From: Devosia oryziradicis
GTDB lineage: Bacteria; Pseudomonadota; Alphaproteobacteria; Rhizobiales; Devosiaceae
Length of the DNA stretch: 64,000 nucleotides
Direction of reading: 5' to 3'
Assembly (NCBI RefSeq): GCF_016698645.1
Contig: NZ_CP068047.1
Coordinates: 1,027,001 to 1,091,000, forward strand
A model generated the notes under the pieces. It did not search any database. It was given only the letters and a program-made list of their open reading frames with translations, and was not told where the DNA came from. Shown one piece after another: positions 15,929-22,992 of this stretch (its first letter is position 1; each line of letters starts with the position of its first letter). The position numbers were made by a program, and so were the translations under genes.

Positions 15929-17922
15929 GGGGTAGTTCTCGATGGTAGGGGTCTGCGGCCCCTCCCCCTTGAGGGGAGGGGTTGGGGTGGGGGTGCTGCG
16001 TTTGAAGCGGACGCAGAGCTTGCATGAGCCGCAGCACCCCCACCCTCGCTCCCTCCCCTCAAGGGGGAGGGAGGCGCTGGAGCCGACAGCTCGGCAACGA
16101 GCGGCAATCGCACCGTGAATGTGCTGCCCTGACCCGGGCGACTTTCCACCACTATGGCGCCGCCGATGTCGCGGACGAGGCCATAGGAGATGGAGAGGCC
16201 CAAGCCCAGGCCGCGGCCGGCCTGCTTGGTGGAGTAGAAGGGGTCGAAGAGATTGGCCAGTTCGGTGGCTTCAATGCCCGAGCCGGTATCGGCGACGGAG
16301 ACTTCTACCGTCCTGGCGGTCTGGCTGAGCCCGATGGACAGCACCCTGACGGCGCTGTGCTCCATGGCGTCGGCGGCATTGGCGATGAGGTTGATCAGTA
16401 CCTGTTCGAGATGGACAGGGTTGCCCGAAACCATGAGCCTGCCGCGATGGCGGCGATATTCGACATCGACGCCAAAAGCCTTGAGCTTGTGATCGACCAG
16501 GTCGAGCGCATTGGCGATGACCTGTCCCAGGTCGGCCTCCATTTCGACGCGGGTCTCCTTGCGGGCGAAGGTCTTGAGGTGCCCGGTGAGGGCCGAGAGG
16601 CGATCAACCACCTTGTCCATCGTGCCCAGAATCTGGCCGATATCGGCGTCGCCATGTCGGGCGGCGACCAGCTTGGCGCTGGCAATGTGTGTGGTCAGCG
16701 CCGCGACGGGCTGGCTCACCTCGTGGGCCACGCCGGCCAGGGCCTGGCCGAGGCTGGCCATCTTGGCCGCCTGCACCAGGCCATGCTGCGCGTCACGCTC
16801 GGCCTTTTCCGCCCGGATGCGCTCGGCGATTTCGTCGCGCAGGGCCTGGTTGGTGACATGGAGGTCCTCGGTGCGTTCGGCGACACGCTGTTCAAGTCGG
16901 TCATGTTCGGCGAGGCGCTGGGCCACGATGCGCTGCCGCTGGACCAGCAGGAGCACGATCAGCAGCGCGGCGGAAACGGCGAGCGCGGCCGCCGCCGCAG
17001 CAATCCAGGCGGCGCGGAACAATGGACCGACCGAGGTGAAGGAGATGATGCGCCACTGGTGGGTGGGCAGGCGCAGTTCGTCCAGGATGAAGATGCCGGA
17101 CGCATCGGGGTCGGGACCCGCAAGCCAGGCGAACTGGGTACCGCGCGAGGGCCAGATATCGGAGGCAACAGGCGTGTCGAGCACGGCGGCGCTGCCATAG
17201 CGACGCTGTGCGGCAATGCGCTCGGCGGCGCCGGATTCGAGCACGGCAAGCGGGCGATAGCGCCAATCGGGGCGGGTGGAAAGGATGGCGACATTGTTGC
17301 TGTCGACGATGACGATCAACTCGCCGGAGCGCCACCAATTGGCTTCGATTTCGCCGAGATTGACCTTGGTGACGGCGACGCCGAGGGGGCCGTCGGAGCC
17401 ATCGATACGGCGGGCGAGGAAATAGCCTGCGACACCGGTGACCGTGCCCACGGCATAGAAGCGGGCATCGCCGTCGCGCATCGCCTCCTCGAAATAAGGG
17501 CGGTAGCCCAGGTTTTCGCCAACGAAGCTGTCATAGGCCCACCAGTTGGAGGCGGCGACGACGGCGCCCGTGGGATCCATGACGAAGAGTTCGCCGGCGC
17601 CGGCGGTATCGTTGAGGCGGGAGAGGAAGCCGTTGGCGGCCTCGCGGCGTTCCGGATTCTGGGGGTCGGCAAGGACGGCGCGGGTTTCGGCGGCCAGGGC
17701 AATGGAGGAAGGCAGGTAGTGAAACCGCTCGATGATGGCTTCCAACGTGCGGTCGAACAAGGACAGGCGGCGATCGGCCTGCTGGCCGGCACTGGCAATG
17801 GCGCTGGTGAGGGCGATCTCGAATGCGGCCCAGCCGGTCAGCACGACAATGGCGATCGCCGCGCCGACCAGGATCATCTGTCGACGCTGCAGCAGGTCAC
17901 GAAAGCCGAAACGGGTCGCCAC
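15925..17922 (-). CDS. Sensor histidine kinase, DctB-like, with repeat-encoded C-terminal tail
   Basis: Membrane kinase of 665 residues, partner of the downstream activator. One transmembrane helix near residues 16-38, a periplasmic double-PAS (dCache-like) sensor about 40-300 with the DctB-type YRPYFEEAM...GTVTGVAGYFLARR stretch, a second helix near 305-330, a coiled coil, then the kinase core: H-box LAGVAHEVSQPVAAL, N-box NLIANAADAM, G-boxes DTGSGI and GRGLGLGLSI. The GTG start at 17922 has AAAGGAG five bases upstream. The kinase fold ends near residue 612 (TFTVRLPLV). The remaining residues, rich in Pro, Ser, Ala and Arg, are mostly encoded by a family B repeat and look dispensable. Ligand is probably a di- or tricarboxylate. 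Confidence 0.9.
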   Translation of the reverse strand: MATRFGFRDLLQRRQMILVGAAIAIVVLTGWAAFEIALTSAIASAGQQADRRLSLFDRTLEAIIERFHYLPSSIALAAETRAVLADPQNPERREAANGFLSRLNDTAGAGELFVMDPTGAVVAASNWWAYDSFVGENLGYRPYFEEAMRDGDARFYAVGTVTGVAGYFLARRIDGSDGPLGVAVTKVNLGEIEANWWRSGELIVIVDSNNVAILSTRPDWRYRPLAVLESGAAERIAAQRRYGSAAVLDTPVASDIWPSRGTQFAWLAGPDPDASGIFILDELRLPTHQWRIISFTSVGPLFRAAWIAAAAAALAVSAALLIVLLLVQRQRIVAQRLAEHDRLEQRVAERTEDLHVTNQALRDEIAERIRAEKAERDAQHGLVQAAKMASLGQALAGVAHEVSQPVAALTTHIASAKLVAARHGDADIGQILGTMDKVVDRLSALTGHLKTFARKETRVEMEADLGQVIANALDLVDHKLKAFGVDVEYRRHRGRLMVSGNPVHLEQVLINLIANAADAMEHSAVRVLSIGLSQTARTVEVSVADTGSGIEATELANLFDPFYSTKQAGRGLGLGLSISYGLVRDIGGAIVVESRPGQGSTFTVRLPLVAELSAPAPPSPLRGGSEGGGAAAHASSASASNAAPPPQPLPSRGRGRRPLPSRTTP
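15959..16072. repeat. Family B repeat, copy 2, inside the sensor kinase gene
   Basis: Arms CCCTCCCCCTTGAGGGGAGGG at the left and CCCTCCCCTCAAGGGGGAGGG at the right, with inner GTGGGGGTGCTGCG / CGCAGCACCCCCAC, form a nearly perfect inverted repeat. It is read through by the kinase frame and supplies about residues 617-655, just before the ATGA junction with the regulator gene. Confidence 0.85.
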
Positions 17923-17934
17923 GCAGTCTCCTTT

Positions 17935-17948
17935 GGCAAGAAATTGCC
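17935..17948. promoter_or_regulatory. Candidate activator site 1 (GGCAA-N4-TTGCC)
   Basis: The palindrome GGCAAGAAATTGCC lies immediately upstream of the Shine-Dalgarno of the kinase gene and about 100 bases before the sigma-54 promoter of tctC. It matches the second site at 17968 in both half-sites and spacing. Binding by the DctD-like regulator is inferred; the position near the kinase start also allows autoregulation. Confidence 0.6.
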
Positions 17949-17967
17949 CAAACCTCAGGGCTCGCTC

Positions 17968-17981
17968 GGCAAGTTCTTGCC
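17968..17981. promoter_or_regulatory. Candidate activator site 2 (GGCAA-N4-TTGCC)
   Basis: GGCAAGTTCTTGCC repeats the half-sites of the site at 17935, with centres 33 bases apart, about three helical turns, so that two dimers would sit on the same face of the DNA. It lies about 60-70 bases upstream of the -24 element, a normal distance for an enhancer of a sigma-54 promoter. Confidence 0.62.
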
Positions 17982-18033
17982 AATTTTGCTAGCATAGGCC
18001 GATCGATCTGCATATCTGCCTTGCATTTTTAGC

Positions 18034-18050
18034 TTGGCACACGGTTTGCA
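18034..18050 (+). promoter_or_regulatory. Sigma-54 promoter of tctCBA
   Basis: TTGGCACACGGTTTGCA matches the -24/-12 consensus TGGCAC-N5-TTGCA at every core base, with GG at 18036-18037 and GC at 18048-18049. Transcription would begin near 18060, giving a leader of about 50 bases before the tctC ATG. A sigma-54 activator gene lies directly divergent. Confidence 0.85.
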
Positions 18051-18109
18051 ATGGAGGCTGCATGGGTGCGGCGGGGAGCCAGCACCTAACCAAATCGGGA
18101 GGACCATCA

Positions 18110-19087
18110 ATGAAAAAGACCGTATTTACCCTTGCCGCTGTCCTGCTTGGGGGACTGGCCCTGTCAGGCACCGCACTGGCGCAGGGCTATCCGACCAAGC
18201 CGGTCACCGTCGTGGTGCCGTTCTCGGCCGGCGGCCCGACCGACACGGTGGCGCGCCTGCTTGCCGAAGTGATGAGCCAGGATCTGGGCCAGCAGGTGGT
18301 GGTGCAGAATGTGGGTGGCGCCGGCGGCACGCTGGGGGCCGGACAGGTCGCGACCGCACCGAACGATGGCTATACGCTGCTGCTGCACCATATCGGCATG
18401 TCGACCGCGCCGACGCTTTATCGCAGCCTGCCCTATGATCCGGCCAAGGATTTTGCCCCGATCGGACTGATCACCTCGGTGCCGATGACGCTGGTGGCCC
18501 GCAAGGACTTCGAGCCGACCACGTTGGCCGAGCTGATGGACTACATCAAGGCCAATGGCGAGAACGTCACCTATGCCCATGCCGGCATCGGTTCGGCGAG
18601 CCAGCTCTGCGGCATGCTGCTGATGGATGCGCTCGATACGCAGATGACCACGGTTCCCTACCAGGGCGCCGGCCCGGCCATGACCGACATTATCGGCGGG
18701 CAGATCGACATGATCTGCGACCAGACGACCAATACGACCAGCCAGATCAAGGCCGGCGAAGTGAAGGCCTATGCGGTGACCTCGCAGAACCGCCTCGATG
18801 CCCTGCCGGACGTGCCGACCACCAAGGAAGGTGGGTTGGGGCTCGAAATCGGCGTGTGGCACGGGCTCTATGCCCCCGCCGGCACCGACCCGGCCATCAT
18901 CGAGCGGCTGGAAAAGTCACTGCAGGTGGCGCTGGCCAATGAGACCGTGATCAGCCGCTTCGCCGAACTGGGCACCTATCCGGTGACTGCGGAAGAAGCC
19001 ACGCCCGATGCGCTGGCCCAGACCCTCGCCAGCCAGACCGAGCTCTGGCGCGCGGTGATCGAAGCCGCTGGCGTCTACGCGGACTGA
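18110..19087 (+). CDS. tctC: Tripartite tricarboxylate transporter substrate-binding protein TctC
   Basis: Periplasmic binding protein of 325 residues for a TTT importer, which uses an ion gradient rather than ATP. A signal peptide of about 24 residues ends at TALA/QGYPTK. The family signature VVVPFSAGGPTDTVARLLAE and the second binding loop YAHAGIGSASQLCGMLL are clear. GGGAGG lies eight bases before the ATG at 18110; an upstream in-frame ATG (18062) would bury the signal peptide. First gene of tctCBA under a sigma-54 promoter. The ligand is probably a carboxylate but the family also binds amino acids and aromatics. Confidence 0.95.
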   Translation: MKKTVFTLAAVLLGGLALSGTALAQGYPTKPVTVVVPFSAGGPTDTVARLLAEVMSQDLGQQVVVQNVGGAGGTLGAGQVATAPNDGYTLLLHHIGMSTAPTLYRSLPYDPAKDFAPIGLITSVPMTLVARKDFEPTTLAELMDYIKANGENVTYAHAGIGSASQLCGMLLMDALDTQMTTVPYQGAGPAMTDIIGGQIDMICDQTTNTTSQIKAGEVKAYAVTSQNRLDALPDVPTTKEGGLGLEIGVWHGLYAPAGTDPAIIERLEKSLQVALANETVISRFAELGTYPVTAEEATPDALAQTLASQTELWRAVIEAAGVYAD

Positions 19088-19179
19088 TAGCGCGGAGGGT
19101 GGGGCCGCCAACGGCTCCACCCGGCCCGCCAACCACGACGCGGCGGGCGGGCGAGACACAAGCAAGCGGGGAGGATGCG

Positions 19180-19641
19180 GTGGTTTCCAATTTTTCGACC
19201 AAGGATCTCGTGTCGGGGGGCATCTTCGTCCTGGCCGGGGCCTATTTTGCGATCGAGGCGCTGAATTACGAGGTGGGGACGGCGTTTCGCATGGGGCCCG
19301 GCTTCATGCCGCTGCTGCTGGGCAGCGTGCTCGTGCTGCTCGGGCTGGGCGTGGCGGCGGGGGGCTGGAACAAGCCGGATCGGGAAAAGCCGTTGGCGCC
19401 GTCCTGGCGCGCCATCGCCCTCATCATTGGGGTCGTGGTGTTTTTCGGCGCCACCATTCGCGGCCTGGGCTTCGTGCCGGTGGTGTTTGTCAGCGCCTTC
19501 GGCGCAGCCATGGCCAGCCGGCTCAACTCACCGGTGTTTGCGGCGCTGGTGGCGGTGGCGCTGACCGTGATGTGCACCGTGATCTTCGTGGTCGGCCTGG
19601 GCATGAGCGTGCCGCTGGTCGGACCCTGGCTTGGGCAGTAG
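19180..19641 (+). CDS. tctB: Tripartite tricarboxylate transporter small membrane subunit TctB
   Basis: A 153-residue inner-membrane protein with four predicted helices (about 10-28, 40-58, 75-95, 115-145), matching the low-conservation TctB subunit that pairs with TctA. The start is GTG at 19180, with GGGGAGG five bases before it; a longer reading from 19099 would add a proline-rich stretch with no counterpart. It lies between tctC and tctA in the usual C-B-A order. Confidence 0.88.
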   Translation: MVSNFSTKDLVSGGIFVLAGAYFAIEALNYEVGTAFRMGPGFMPLLLGSVLVLLGLGVAAGGWNKPDREKPLAPSWRAIALIIGVVVFFGATIRGLGFVPVVFVSAFGAAMASRLNSPVFAALVAVALTVMCTVIFVVGLGMSVPLVGPWLGQ

Positions 19642-19650
19642 GAGCGGCCG

Positions 19651-21156
19651 ATGGACATCATTGCCTCGCTGGGCCTGGGCTTTTCGGTCGCCCTCGACCC
19701 CATGAACATTCTCTACTGCTTCATCGGCGTGCTGCTGGGCACGCTGGTGGGTGTGCTGCCCGGCATCGGGCCGACGGCGACCATCGCCATGCTGCTCCCG
19801 ATCACCTTTTCGCTGTCCCCAGCCGGGGCGTTGATCATGCTCGCCGGCATTTATTATGGCGCACAGTATGGCGGCTCGACCACGGCGATCCTGATCAACC
19901 TGCCGGGCGAAAGCTCGTCGGCGGTGACCGCGATCGACGGCTACCAGATGGCAAAGAAGGGCAGGGCGGGTCCGGCGTTGGCGACGGCGGCTTTGGGCTC
20001 GTTCTTTGCGGGCACGGTGGCAACGTTGCTGCTGGCCTTCTTCGCGCCGCCGCTGGCGCGCGCGGCGCTCAATTTCGGGGCGCCGGAATATTTCGCGCTG
20101 ATCGTGCTGGGCCTCTTGGTCTCAATCGCGCTGGCGCATGGCTCGATCCTCAAAGCGCTGGCGATGATCGTGCTGGGGCTGTTGCTGGGCATGGTGGGCC
20201 AGGACATCTATACCGGTACGCCGCGCTTCACCTTCGGTATCCGCGAGCTATTTTCGGGGCTCAATTTCGTGTCGGTGGCGGTGGGCGTGTTTGGCGTGGC
20301 CGAAATCCTGCGCAATCTCGAGGATGAGAAGGGCCGGGATGTGATGGTCAAGTCGGTCAAGAACCTGTGGCTCACCAAGGACGACTTCCGCCGCATCATC
20401 GGACCGGTCTTGCGCGGCACGGGTCTGGGATCGCTGCTGGGCATCCTGCCGGGGGGCGGACATATCCTCTCGTCCTTTGCCTCCTATTCGGCCGAGAAGC
20501 GCCTGAGCAAGAACCCGGAAGAGTTCGGGCACGGCGCCATCGAGGGCGTGGCCGGGCCGGAATCGGCCAATAATGCCGCGGCGCAGACATCGTTCATCCC
20601 GCTGCTGACGCTGGGCATTCCGGCCCATCCGGTCATGGCGCTGATGGTGGGGGCATTCATCCTCCAGGGCATCACGCCCGGCCCTAATGTGATCAACGAC
20701 CAGCCGGCCTTGTTCTGGGGCATCATCGCCTCGATGTGGATCGGCAATATCCTCCTGGTCCTGCTCAACCTGCCGCTGATTGGGCTGTGGGTGAAGATGC
20801 TCTCGATACCCTATCGGGCGCTGTTCCCGGCCATCGTACTCTTCGCCTGCATCGGCTGTTTCTCGATCAACCAGAACATCTACGACGTCTATGCCATCGG
20901 CTTCTTCGGGGTGGTCGGCTATATCCTCATCCGCTTCGGCTGCGAGCCCGCGCCGCTGCTGCTCGGCTTCGTCCTGGGGCCGTTGCTGGAAGAACATCTG
21001 CGGCGGGCGATGATCATCTCGCGCGGCGATCCGACGGTGTTCGTCACAAGGCCGATCTCGGCAACGCTGCTGGGCCTGGCCCTGCTGGCGGTCATCGTGG
21101 CGGTGCTGCCGAGCATCCGCAAGAAGCGCAAGGAAGTGTTCGTGGAAGAGGATTGA
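19651..21156 (+). CDS. tctA: Tripartite tricarboxylate transporter large permease TctA
   Basis: The 501-residue large transmembrane subunit, with about 11-12 helices. The duplicated family signatures are present: GVLPGIGPTATIAMLLPIT and GILPGGGHILSSFASY, plus GVAGPESANNAAAQTSFIPL. AGGAG lies eight bases before the ATG, nine bases after the tctB stop. The C-terminus is a basic-acidic cytoplasmic tail. Intact and of normal length. It completes the tctCBA importer controlled by the sigma-54 promoter upstream. Confidence 0.95.
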   Translation: MDIIASLGLGFSVALDPMNILYCFIGVLLGTLVGVLPGIGPTATIAMLLPITFSLSPAGALIMLAGIYYGAQYGGSTTAILINLPGESSSAVTAIDGYQMAKKGRAGPALATAALGSFFAGTVATLLLAFFAPPLARAALNFGAPEYFALIVLGLLVSIALAHGSILKALAMIVLGLLLGMVGQDIYTGTPRFTFGIRELFSGLNFVSVAVGVFGVAEILRNLEDEKGRDVMVKSVKNLWLTKDDFRRIIGPVLRGTGLGSLLGILPGGGHILSSFASYSAEKRLSKNPEEFGHGAIEGVAGPESANNAAAQTSFIPLLTLGIPAHPVMALMVGAFILQGITPGPNVINDQPALFWGIIASMWIGNILLVLLNLPLIGLWVKMLSIPYRALFPAIVLFACIGCFSINQNIYDVYAIGFFGVVGYILIRFGCEPAPLLLGFVLGPLLEEHLRRAMIISRGDPTVFVTRPISATLLGLALLAVIVAVLPSIRKKRKEVFVEED

Positions 21157-21184
21157 TCCTCGCATCCGCCCACACCCACCATGC

Positions 21185-21266
21185 GTCACCCTCGGGCCTG
21201 ACCCGAGGGTGTTTGCTTTTATGATGCCGGTAAGTGAAGAGCCCTCGGGTCAAGCCCGAGGGTGAC
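21185..21266. repeat. Family A intergenic repeat, copy 3
   Basis: GTCACCCTCGGGCCTGACCC at the left and CAAGCCCGAGGGTGAC at the right enclose about 32 variable bases that include GTAAGTGAAGAGCC, similar to AGTGCAGAGCC in copy 1. It lies between the convergent tctA and ATPase genes. Confidence 0.85.
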
Positions 21267-21298
21267 GGCCGGTGGGTTAGGTAGGAAGGGCGGCGTGG

Positions 21299-22807
21299 CT
21301 ACTCGGCCGCGCCGCGTTCGTCCATCAATGCGTCAGGGCCATTCGGATCGCCCGGGGCAGTCTCGGCGCCCAGATCGGGGAAGGCCACCACACGGTTGTT
21401 GCGGAAGTCGAGGCGCACGACGAGCAGCCCGCGTTCCTCGAACCAGGTCAGCAGGCGCCGGGCGCGGCTGGCGGAATGGGTGCCGTAGAGGCGGGCCAGG
21501 GTGGCGTCGGAGGGGCAGGGCGCGGATGTGAGCGCGGCCTGGGCGAGGACGAGGAAGACGCCCTGGACATCGTCCGTCAGGGTTTCGGACATGGACAGCG
21601 CCTGCTGCCAGCCATCGGACTGGGCGACCTCGCGATCCGGGGCAACGCGGGCGACGGCGAGACGGCGCTTGAAGGCGGGCAGAGCCGGTGGCTCGCCGGG
21701 GACGCGGCGGATGCGGCAGCGGACCAGGAAGTCCTGGTAGAGCACGGCGACGGTGCGGAAGCTTGCATCGGGATCGCCCAGAAGCTCAGCCATGATGGCG
21801 TCGATCTGCTTATCGCGCTCCGCCTCGTCGATTTCGGGGAAGAGGCTCTGCGGCGCTTCCTCGACCTGCGGGCGGGCGCGTGAGAGCTGGGCCAGCAGCT
21901 CGTTGGTCGAGGGTGGCGGGGGCGGCGCGGGGCGACGCACCACGGGACGCGCCTGCTCTTCGGCGGTGGCCGTGAAGATGAGGTCAGCCGCGTCGACCGG
22001 GGCTTCGAAGGGCACCAGCTTGGGGCTGGTGGAGCGGGCCGAGGTTTCGACGGCGCCGATGGTGACCGGCAGCGGGCGACGGGAAATGGCGGGGCCCAGG
22101 GCGACGAAGTGGCCGCGCGCCAGATCGCGGAATTGCTCGGCCTGGCGCTTTTCCATGCCCAGGAGATCGGCGGCGCGAGCCATGTCGATATCGAGGAAGG
22201 TGCGGCCCATGAGGAAGTTGGACGCCTCGGCTGCGACGTTCTTGGCCAGCTTGGCAAGGCGCTGGGTGGCGATGACGCCGGCGAGACCCCGCTTGCGGCC
22301 GCGGCACATCAGGTTGGTCATGGCGCCGAGCGACAGCTTGCGGGCTTCGTCGCTGACTTCGCCAGCGGCGGCAGGGGCGAAGAGCTGGGCTTCGTCGACG
22401 ACGACGAGCACGGGATACCAGTGGTCGCGCTCGGCATCGAACATGCCACCGAGGAAAGCGGCGGCGGCGCGCATCTGCTGCTCGACATCGAGGCCTTCCA
22501 GATTGAGCACGACGGAGACGCGATGCTGGCGGACGCGGGCGGCGATGCGGGTAAGCTCGGCCTCGGTGCGCGTGGCGTCGACGACGGTATGGCCGAACTT
22601 GTCGGCAAGCGTGGTGAAATCGCCCTCGGGGTCGATGATGCATTGCTGCACCCAAGGGGCGGATTGCTCGAGCAGGCGGCGCAGCAGGTGCGATTTGCCG
22701 GAGCCGGAATTGCCCTGGACGAGGAGACGGGTGGCCAGCAATTCCTCGAGGTCGAGCGTGGCGGGCGTGGTGCCGCCGCTCATGCCCATGTCGATTGCTA
22801 CCTTCAT
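21299..22807 (-). CDS. HerA/FtsK-type ATPase (DUF87)
   Basis: A 502-residue ATPase of the HerA-FtsK superfamily. Walker A GNSGSGKS (32-39) and Walker B VLVVVDEA (Asp138, Glu139) are intact, followed by the RGRKRGLAGVIATQRLAKL stretch typical of the HerA sensor region. The C-terminal half (after about 300) is proline-rich, then a winged-helix-like part (DATLARLYGTHSASRARRLLTWFEERGLLVVRLDF). In archaea HerA works with the NurA nuclease; no NurA is adjacent here, so the partner and DNA role are unknown. Homologues are present in many Hyphomicrobiales as single genes. Confidence 0.82.
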   Translation of the reverse strand: MKVAIDMGMSGGTTPATLDLEELLATRLLVQGNSGSGKSHLLRRLLEQSAPWVQQCIIDPEGDFTTLADKFGHTVVDATRTEAELTRIAARVRQHRVSVVLNLEGLDVEQQMRAAAAFLGGMFDAERDHWYPVLVVVDEAQLFAPAAAGEVSDEARKLSLGAMTNLMCRGRKRGLAGVIATQRLAKLAKNVAAEASNFLMGRTFLDIDMARAADLLGMEKRQAEQFRDLARGHFVALGPAISRRPLPVTIGAVETSARSTSPKLVPFEAPVDAADLIFTATAEEQARPVVRRPAPPPPPSTNELLAQLSRARPQVEEAPQSLFPEIDEAERDKQIDAIMAELLGDPDASFRTVAVLYQDFLVRCRIRRVPGEPPALPAFKRRLAVARVAPDREVAQSDGWQQALSMSETLTDDVQGVFLVLAQAALTSAPCPSDATLARLYGTHSASRARRLLTWFEERGLLVVRLDFRNNRVVAFPDLGAETAPGDPNGPDALMDERGAAE

Positions 22808-22950
22808 TCGGTCTCCGGGAGGCGATCCCGGTCGAAGCGGGCATCACGCGAGTCTGGAACTGGGGAACAGATTTAGCATCGGCCGTCGCGATTCGGGGAA
22901 ATCACGATGGAGGAAGTCACAGGGAAGGGCGGCGCGGAAGTTGCAGTCGT

Positions 22951-22990
22951 CACCCTCCCCCTTGTGGGGAGGGCCCTGTGGGTGGGGTGC
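22951..22990. repeat. Family B repeat, copy 3 (single arm)
   Basis: CACCCTCCCCCTTGTGGGGA followed by GGGCCCTGTGGGTGGGGTGC is one arm of the family B element, nearly the same as the left arm at 47923. The second arm is absent; the permease gene ends two bases later, so the element may have been truncated. Confidence 0.7.
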
Positions 22991-22992
22991 TT

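Noticed and set aside
16024..17997. A 657-residue open frame on the plus strand opposite the sensor kinase gene
   Set aside because: Low-complexity Gly/Ala/Gln composition and no motif; the kinase frame on the minus strand has all expected boxes.
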